Shown here one piece after another: positions 59,431 through 64,000 of a stretch of 64,000 nt of DNA. This DNA comes from Sideroxyarcus emersonii (GTDB lineage Bacteria; Pseudomonadota; Gammaproteobacteria; Burkholderiales; Gallionellaceae). The DNA is taken from contig NZ_AP023423.1 of the NCBI RefSeq assembly GCF_021654335.1, forward strand, positions 1,735,001 to 1,799,000. Reading direction: 5' to 3'. The position numbers and the translations under genes were made by a program. Below the pieces are notes generated by a model. That model was not told the DNA's origin. It did not search any database and saw nothing but the letters and a program-made list of their open reading frames with translations. Positions within the stretch are counted from its first letter, which is position 1, and the number at the start of each line of letters is the position of its first letter.

Positions 59431-60257
59431 CAGAGCCTCCTGTCCTGAGCGGACGCACTGCAAACTGCCTTATCTTTCTTATTCTCCCTGTGGCGCTTTG
59501 GGTGTTACCGGAATCTGCGTGACTGATTGAACGTTCATTGTTCATGCCAGAGCGGCATGGTGCCTGCACTTCCCGATGCTGAGCGATGACGGGCTGCGGG
59601 ATCACATTGCGCATCGACAATCAATCCGGACCCGTTTGCGATTCATGCGAAAAAATTATAGCCAGTGCGAAGCGCTGCATAATTAATAATAGTTTAAGGA
59701 CTCGTACCCATCTGATGCTGCCCCGCGCCCGGGTCGCAAGCGTGTTTCAAATGGATTATGTGAACTGCGGACGAGAATGGTACGCATGCAATCGATGATC
59801 CATGCCCGCCCCTCTCTTCAGGCATGCAGTACAAGAAAGCGCCCTGTCGCGACCACGAATGCAAGGGATTGCGCTCGCACCCATGCATGATCACCCATCG
59901 AGGATGTCATGCCGGCGAACCGATGAAGAAGCTGGATTTGCGAATGATGAATTGAAACACTGCCGGCCCAGCATCGCGGAATAGGCCGTTGGCAGGCTGA
60001 TCGTTAACCAATCGGCAACAGGGAGCAGATCGATTCCCTGCCCGCAGCAGCAGTGCTGCCGTTTTCATATCTGCGATCTGACCCGCAAAAAAAAGGCTTG
60101 CCAAGGGGATAGGCAAGCCAGAGTAGGCACTTCAGGGAGTCTCTGCTTTGACGCATTAGTTTATAACTATACGCTTATATACATCGCTGTCAACAACCTC
60201 TTGCAGGCAATCCCACTCCGGGGCCGGATTGCCTGCCAAACCCGCACTGCTCAGGAG
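59431..60257. other. Gene-poor stretch between glgP and the DUF190 gene
   Basis: About 830 bases hold no gene I can support. Short frames on both strands (60-70 codons) lack ribosome-binding sites or recognisable protein features. The region should include the glgP promoter (right part near 59450-59560) and an AT-rich patch near 59650-59700. A terminator for the DUF190 transcript lies at 60087-60119. It may contain decayed sequence. Confidence 0.5.
60087..60119 (-). terminator. Rho-independent terminator of the DUF190 transcript
   Basis: An 8-base-pair stem (GGCTTGCC/GGCAAGCC) with a 9-base loop is followed on the minus strand by eight T residues. It lies about 140 bases after the stop of the DUF190 gene. 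Confidence 0.85.
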
Positions 60258-60578
60258 CTACGCTTCATCGACAACACCGAATTCGACAGGCATCTTGATG
60301 TAGAACAGTGAAAGCTTCTCGGCGCGCAAGAGTGCCAAAAATCGTTCGGCGTCTTCTTCGCTGACAGCGAACACCACCTCTACGGGCATATCCCCCCTCA
60401 ATCCCGACAGCCGATCTTCCGTCAGTTCCCCGTCGCGGCCAAAACCGGCAATGGCCCTGAATGCCGAGCCGCCGTGAATGCCCATTTTCCTGGCCTGGTC
60501 GAGCAGCCATTCATAGGCCAGCCAGTGGTGATGCTTACGGTTCTCGTGAAAATAGAACTTCAGGTAAATGCCTTTCAT
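60258..60578 (-). CDS. DUF190 (PII-like) domain protein
   Basis: This 106-residue protein of the DUF190 family has a PII-like ferredoxin fold. Conserved features are LKFYFHENRKHHHWLAYEWLLDQARKMGIHGGSAFRAIAGFG and DMPVEVVFAVSEEDAERFLALL. Relatives often neighbour CrcB fluoride channels or transporters and are thought to be regulators, but no such gene is here. AAAGGAG stands five bases before ATG 60578; the frame upstream to 60635 is not supported. Confidence 0.87.
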   Translation of the reverse strand: MKGIYLKFYFHENRKHHHWLAYEWLLDQARKMGIHGGSAFRAIAGFGRDGELTEDRLSGLRGDMPVEVVFAVSEEDAERFLALLRAEKLSLFYIKMPVEFGVVDEA

Positions 60579-60701
60579 TATTTCTCCTTTGCGTGGTGCT
60601 ACCGAAATTTTCCCGGGAATCGTACCGGCCCCCATGGAGATTATCCGAGTTGCGGATGATTTGGCAAAGAATCGCCTCTTGAAACGTGAGGCTAAAAGAT
60701 T

Positions 60702-61640
60702 CTAGAAAGAAAGCTTCAACGTGGATATCCATCCGCGATTGAAGGTACTGAAACTCGTTCCTCTTGGTTCCTGATAGCCGATTCCCACAGTCAATTTCTC
60801 CCTGCCTTTGAGTTCAAAACGGCCGAACACCACACCGTAAGTCAGTACCAGCTGATTCTTGCCATCGAATGCTCCCTTGTACCAATGAGTATAGTTCGCC
60901 TCGATCTCGGGCCAGAAATTCTGCAACACATGGGCTTGCAACGCTACGGCCCATGCCACAGGCACACCGATCAACGATAGATTGTGGTCAGGCACGCTGG
61001 CCGAGATGGAGCTTTGTATATCGAACCCTTGCTGCCTGTTCCCCCAGCCCTTTCCAGCGGCAAACGCGGGCGTGTAAACGGTACTGTGAGAAGAGAACTG
61101 GTCGCTGCCCGTAGGGACGCTCAGGCCGAGCGAACAGCTGACGACATAGTTGCCGTTTTCCTCATTGGCAGCCATGAGCCGGTATCTGCCTAGAAACGTT
61201 TCGTCCGCCCATCCCGACGAATTGGATCGAGGCGCCTGCTTGTCGATGTATGCAGGAATGCCGATTTGCGCTTCGAAGTTCTCGCTCATGATCAGTTCCA
61301 GCCCCTTGCCCATGCCGTAATTCTCCGCAATGGAATTGCCCGGCAGATATTGCCTGCTATAGTTGTAACGGAATCCCTGGGTCAGCCGCGGCGAGTTCAT
61401 GCCGAGCAATAGCTCCCAATGCGGCTGAATTTCCTGCGTCCTGCTCACGCCATCCAGCCAGCCGGAAAGGAATTCGCCAGCCTGCCCGGGCATTTCCTCT
61501 GCAGCCTGCAAGGCAGTTGGCGAAAACAGTGCCAGGATCATCGTTGCGACGGCAACTAGCGCGACCACGTTTAAGCGACTCGCTTTCGATCGCCCCGCGC
61601 CGGGGGTCAAACCGGAGCGAGAAAAATGTTCCTGCATCAT
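60702..61640 (-). CDS. Outer-membrane beta-barrel-like protein, unknown function
   Basis: I do not recognise a named family. The protein of about 312 residues has a signal sequence after a short basic stretch (SRLNVVALVAVATMILALFSPTALQA, cleavage likely before AEEMP), an amphipathic beta-strand body (QLVLTYGVVFGRFELKGREKLTVGIGY) and a terminal Phe (STLKLSF), as in outer-membrane barrels. It was compared with the protein at 6975-7742, which has a similar general form, but I see no clear sequence match. ATG 61640 is taken; GTG 61646 and ATG 61637 are alternatives. Confidence 0.72.
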   Translation of the reverse strand: MMQEHFSRSGLTPGAGRSKASRLNVVALVAVATMILALFSPTALQAAEEMPGQAGEFLSGWLDGVSRTQEIQPHWELLLGMNSPRLTQGFRYNYSRQYLPGNSIAENYGMGKGLELIMSENFEAQIGIPAYIDKQAPRSNSSGWADETFLGRYRLMAANEENGNYVVSCSLGLSVPTGSDQFSSHSTVYTPAFAAGKGWGNRQQGFDIQSSISASVPDHNLSLIGVPVAWAVALQAHVLQNFWPEIEANYTHWYKGAFDGKNQLVLTYGVVFGRFELKGREKLTVGIGYQEPRGTSFSTFNRGWISTLKLSF

Positions 61641-61897
61641 TTTCACTGGACTGCACGTTAGAGGCCGGCAGTCTAAATGACGGCGCCTTATTCCCTTAAA
61701 TCACATTTAATTCATATTAAATAATTAATAATTCTATTTAACGCAAGGACTTCTGGCTGGATCGAGCGCTCGCCGATTCGGCAAGCGTGATGGACATCAA
61801 AAAGCGAAAATATTGGTACGAACGAGTACCAAAGGATGCGCGCAATATGCGCTGCAGGATTTACAGGTACGATTTTGTCACGCCAGAAAAAACAAAA

Positions 61898-61917
61898 AGC
61901 CTGCATTTCTGCAAGCT
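61898..61917 (-). terminator. Terminator downstream of tRNA-Lys
   Basis: An 8-base-pair stem (AGCTTGCA/TGCAGGCT, with one G-T pair) and a GAAA loop are followed on the minus strand by a T-rich run. It lies 12 bases after the 3' end of the tRNA gene. Confidence 0.75.
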
Positions 61918-61928
61918 TTTGTATTATT

Positions 61929-62004
61929 TGGTGGGTCGTGCGGGGATCGAACCTGCGACAAACGGATTAAGAGTCCGCTGCTCTACCAGCTGAGCTAACG
62001 ACCC
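61929..62004 (-). tRNA. tRNA-Lys, anticodon CUU
   Basis: This 76-base cloverleaf includes an encoded 3' CCA. The acceptor arms are GGGTCGT and ACGACCC, the D arm is AGCTCAGCTGGTAGAGC, the anticodon loop is CTCTTAA (anticodon CTT) and the T-arm contains GTTCGATCC. It reads AAG codons. A terminator lies just downstream. Confidence 0.97.
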
Positions 62005-62061
62005 GGAAGAGGCGCGCATTTTATGCGAGCAGCCGGAATTGTCAAGGTTAATTACCCGTCA

Positions 62062-63129
62062 CTAACCGCTGGAATGGCGCTGCAAAGCCCATTCGACATG
62101 CTCGCGCACCAGGCCGGACGGGTGGTGCGACCGGGCTTGCAATGCGGCCACGACCTCCGGCGTTGTCGGGGCGTTACCCAGCGCCACCGCGACATTGCGC
62201 AGCCATTGTTCATGGCCAATGCGATGAATGGCGCTGCCAGCCAGCCTGGCATGGAAGGTTGCCTCATCCCAGGCAAACAGCTCGACCAGCGCGATGTCGT
62301 CGAGGCCGTTCCTCACGGCGAAATCGGGCTCCAGCGTCTTTTGAGCAAAACGGTTCCACGGGCAGGCCAGCTGGCAATCGTCGCAACCATAGATGCGGTT
62401 GCCGATGGGCGCCCGCAGTTCGGCCGGGATGCTGCCCTTGAGCTCGATGGTGAGATAGGAGATGCAGCGCCGTGCATCGAGCAGATAGGGCGCGGTAATG
62501 GCCTGCGTTGGGCAGATATCGATGCAGGCGCTGCAGGTGCCGCAATGATTCTCTTGCGGTGCATCAACCGGCAACGGCAGGTCGATAAATATCTCGCCAA
62601 GGAAGAACCATGACCCCTGCTCGCGCGACAGCAGCAAGGTGTGTTTGCCGCGCCAGCCCAGATGCGCTTTCTGTGCCAGCTCGACTTCCAGCACAGGCGC
62701 GCTGTCGGTGAATACGCGGCATTGGCATGCCACCTCGCCGCGTATCTGCTGCGCCAGCTTCTCCAGCCGATTGCGCAGGACCTTGTGGTAATCGCGCCCC
62801 AGTGCATAACGCGAGATGAAGGCGCGACTGCCGTCTGCCAGCACCTCCGGCGTGCTCCTGGCCTGCTGCGGGTAATAATTCATGCGTACCGAGATGACGC
62901 GCAGGGTGCCGGGCACCAGCTCCTGCGGACGCGCACGTTTGGCGCCATGTTTTGCCATATAATCCATCGCGCCGTGATGACCGTCCGCCAGCCATTGCAG
63001 CAGGTGCGCTTCGGCTGCATCGAGGTGCGTATCGCTGATGCCCACCGCCTGAAATCCGAGCGCATCGCCCCAAGCCTTGATGCGGGCGGCGAGCGCGTCG
63101 TAATCCGTGTGAGGTAAACCGTTTTGCAT
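62062..63129 (-). CDS. queG: Epoxyqueuosine reductase (QueG)
   Basis: This protein of about 355 residues has the QueG layout: a cobalamin-binding N-terminal half (DTHLDAAEAHLLQWLADGHHGAMDYM, GYALGRDYHK-type segment), two 4Fe-4S motifs (CGTCSACIDICPTQAI and CDDCQLACPWNRF) and a C-terminal HEAT-like repeat (LRNVAVALGNAPTTPEVVAALQ). It performs the last step of queuosine synthesis on tRNA. The start is uncertain (ATG 63129 or 63141), with no good ribosome-binding site. It overlaps head-to-head with the divergent tsaE frame by about six bases. Confidence 0.94.
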   Translation of the reverse strand: MQNGLPHTDYDALAARIKAWGDALGFQAVGISDTHLDAAEAHLLQWLADGHHGAMDYMAKHGAKRARPQELVPGTLRVISVRMNYYPQQARSTPEVLADGSRAFISRYALGRDYHKVLRNRLEKLAQQIRGEVACQCRVFTDSAPVLEVELAQKAHLGWRGKHTLLLSREQGSWFFLGEIFIDLPLPVDAPQENHCGTCSACIDICPTQAITAPYLLDARRCISYLTIELKGSIPAELRAPIGNRIYGCDDCQLACPWNRFAQKTLEPDFAVRNGLDDIALVELFAWDEATFHARLAGSAIHRIGHEQWLRNVAVALGNAPTTPEVVAALQARSHHPSGLVREHVEWALQRHSSG

Positions 63130-63630
63130 GAACCGAATCATAGCCGAAGTGGTGTAAGCAGACATTCCGCCGCAGCGCAGAAGCTCGCAATAAACCTGCC
63201 CGACGAGGCCGCCACGACGGCCTTTGCAGCCAGACTCGCAAGTGTCCTGCAACCGGGCCTGATGATCTATCTGCGCGGCAATTTGGGAGCAGGCAAGACG
63301 ACGATGGTGCGGGCACTGCTGCAGAGCCTGGGTTACGTCGGCAATGTCAAAAGTCCGACCTACACCCTGATTGAGCGTTACGAAGCAGCTGGGTTACACT
63401 TACGCCACTTCGACCTGTATCGCTTTCGCGGTGCCGAAGAGTGGGAGGATTCCGGATTTCGTGATGAGTTCGACGGACGCAACATATGCCTTGTGGAATG
63501 GCCGGAACAGGCCACGGGCCTGCTGCCCCCCGCAGATATCAGCCTCACCTTCGAGATACTCCAGGACGGACGCGAACTTACACTCCATGCTTACAGCCCG
63601 GCAGGCCAGACATGCTTGAACGCGCTTTAA
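63124..63630 (+). CDS. tsaE: tRNA threonylcarbamoyladenosine biosynthesis ATPase TsaE
   Basis: This protein of up to 168 residues is of the TsaE/YjeE family, with Walker A GNLGAGKTT, SPTYTLIERYE, HFDLYRFRGAEEWEDSGF and CLVEWPEQA. It powers the TsaB-TsaD complex that makes t6A on tRNA. The start is unclear: the frame opens with TTG at 63124 and has no ATG before the conserved LPDEAATTAFAARL, so a non-ATG start is required. It overlaps queG at the 5' end and the amiC start by 19 bases at the 3' end. Confidence 0.93.
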   Translation: MHEPNHSRSGVSRHSAAAQKLAINLPDEAATTAFAARLASVLQPGLMIYLRGNLGAGKTTMVRALLQSLGYVGNVKSPTYTLIERYEAAGLHLRHFDLYRFRGAEEWEDSGFRDEFDGRNICLVEWPEQATGLLPPADISLTFEILQDGRELTLHAYSPAGQTCLNAL

Positions 63631-64000
63631 GACTCGCCCTCCTGTCTTGCCTGTTGTGGATACCGACCGCATTTGCCCAGATCGCCATCAGTGCCGCGCG
63701 TATCTGGCCTGCGCAGGATTACACGCGCATCACGCTGGAGTCGCAGCAACCCATCCGCTATAACCTCTTCAGCCTCAAGAACCCGGAACGCCTAGTGATC
63801 GACCTTGAGGATGTCGAGCTCAACGCCGCCCTGAATGAACTGGCCGGCAAGATCGGCAGCGATGATCCCTATATCAGGAGCGTGCGCATCGGCCGTTTCA
63901 AGGCTGGCGTCGTGCGCCTCGTGCTCGACCTCAAGGCACAGGTCAAACCCCAGTTGTTCAGTCTGCAGCCGGTGGGGGATTACGGACATCGTCTGGTGCT
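63612..64000 (+). CDS. amiC: N-acetylmuramoyl-L-alanine amidase AmiC, N-terminal part
   Basis: The first 129 codons of a periplasmic cell-wall amidase are present; the rest lies outside the window. A signal peptide (LALLSCLLWIPTAFA, cleavage before QIAIS) leads into an AMIN domain with ARIWPAQDYTRITLES, LKNPERLVIDLEDVEL, IRSVRIGRFKAGVVRLVLDLK and YGHRLVL. The AMIN domain targets the enzyme to the septum for daughter-cell separation. It overlaps the end of tsaE by 19 bases in another frame, so both are co-translated. The catalytic domain is not visible. Confidence 0.9.
   Translation, partial: MLERALRLALLSCLLWIPTAFAQIAISAARIWPAQDYTRITLESQQPIRYNLFSLKNPERLVIDLEDVELNAALNELAGKIGSDDPYIRSVRIGRFKAGVVRLVLDLKAQVKPQLFSLQPVGDYGHRLV

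Overview
The window is a stretch of GC-rich bacterial chromosome with dense, mostly housekeeping gene content: about 60 protein genes, one tRNA and no rRNA. The family mix suggests a betaproteobacterium, probably in or near the Nitrosomonadales. The pointers are a TusE/DsrC-type protein, an isolated truncated hemoglobin, a FabMG-like reductase, a 2-methylcitrate cycle run by a GntR regulator, and the queG/tsaE/amiC arrangement. This placement is inference from gene families; no 16S gene or marker set is present.

Layout. 1-8 kb: the 3' part of a chemotaxis receptor, an EamA exporter, an asparagine-synthetase-like amidotransferase of the N-acetylglutaminylglutamine type, an MFS transporter, a RutE-like nitroreductase, the pseudouridine synthase RsuA, a barrel-like envelope protein and TusE. 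8-15.5 kb: a second chemotaxis receptor behind a good sigma-28 promoter, YaeQ, a Grx4/BolA pair, a lone cyclic-nucleotide-binding protein, a TraB-family protein next to a diguanylate cyclase, and the FabMG-like protein. 15.5-30.5 kb: an ABC-F ATPase, a stand-alone FliD-like protein, PepD, an EI24 membrane protein, an orphan MlaF-like ATPase, a zinc-ribbon/DUF2628/pilin fusion, an EAL-HDOD signalling protein, RsgA, small conserved proteins, a 24-codon basic peptide gene and a membrane-anchored truncated hemoglobin.

30.5-33.6 kb holds the most unusual gene. It is an AT-rich reading frame directly downstream of ettA, encoding an N-terminal TIR domain fused to a complete DnaB-type helicase C-terminal domain whose Walker A lysine is missing. 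It looks like a horizontally acquired, probably anti-phage, effector.

33.8-42.4 kb: a response regulator with TPR-like repeats and a small sensorless histidine kinase, then a Lon-like protease and a P-type ATPase in one transcription unit. 42.6-49.2 kb: a propionate module of GntR regulator, prpB, prpC, prpD and prpE, with two palindromic operator candidates before the regulator and repeat elements between the genes. 49.2-52.4 kb: a cupin, an envelope protein and a degenerate EAL protein. 52.6-59.4 kb: carbon metabolism, with tal facing an operon of glycogen phosphorylase, zwf, pgl and gnd, which would carry stored glycogen into the oxidative pentose phosphate pathway. 59.4-64 kb: a gene-poor stretch, a DUF190 protein, another envelope protein, tRNA-Lys(CUU), queG, tsaE and the start of amiC.

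Signalling genes are numerous: two chemotaxis receptors, one active-looking diguanylate cyclase, two degenerate EAL proteins, two lone cyclic-nucleotide domains and a two-component pair. Several families of dispersed palindromic repeats occupy the intergenic spaces.
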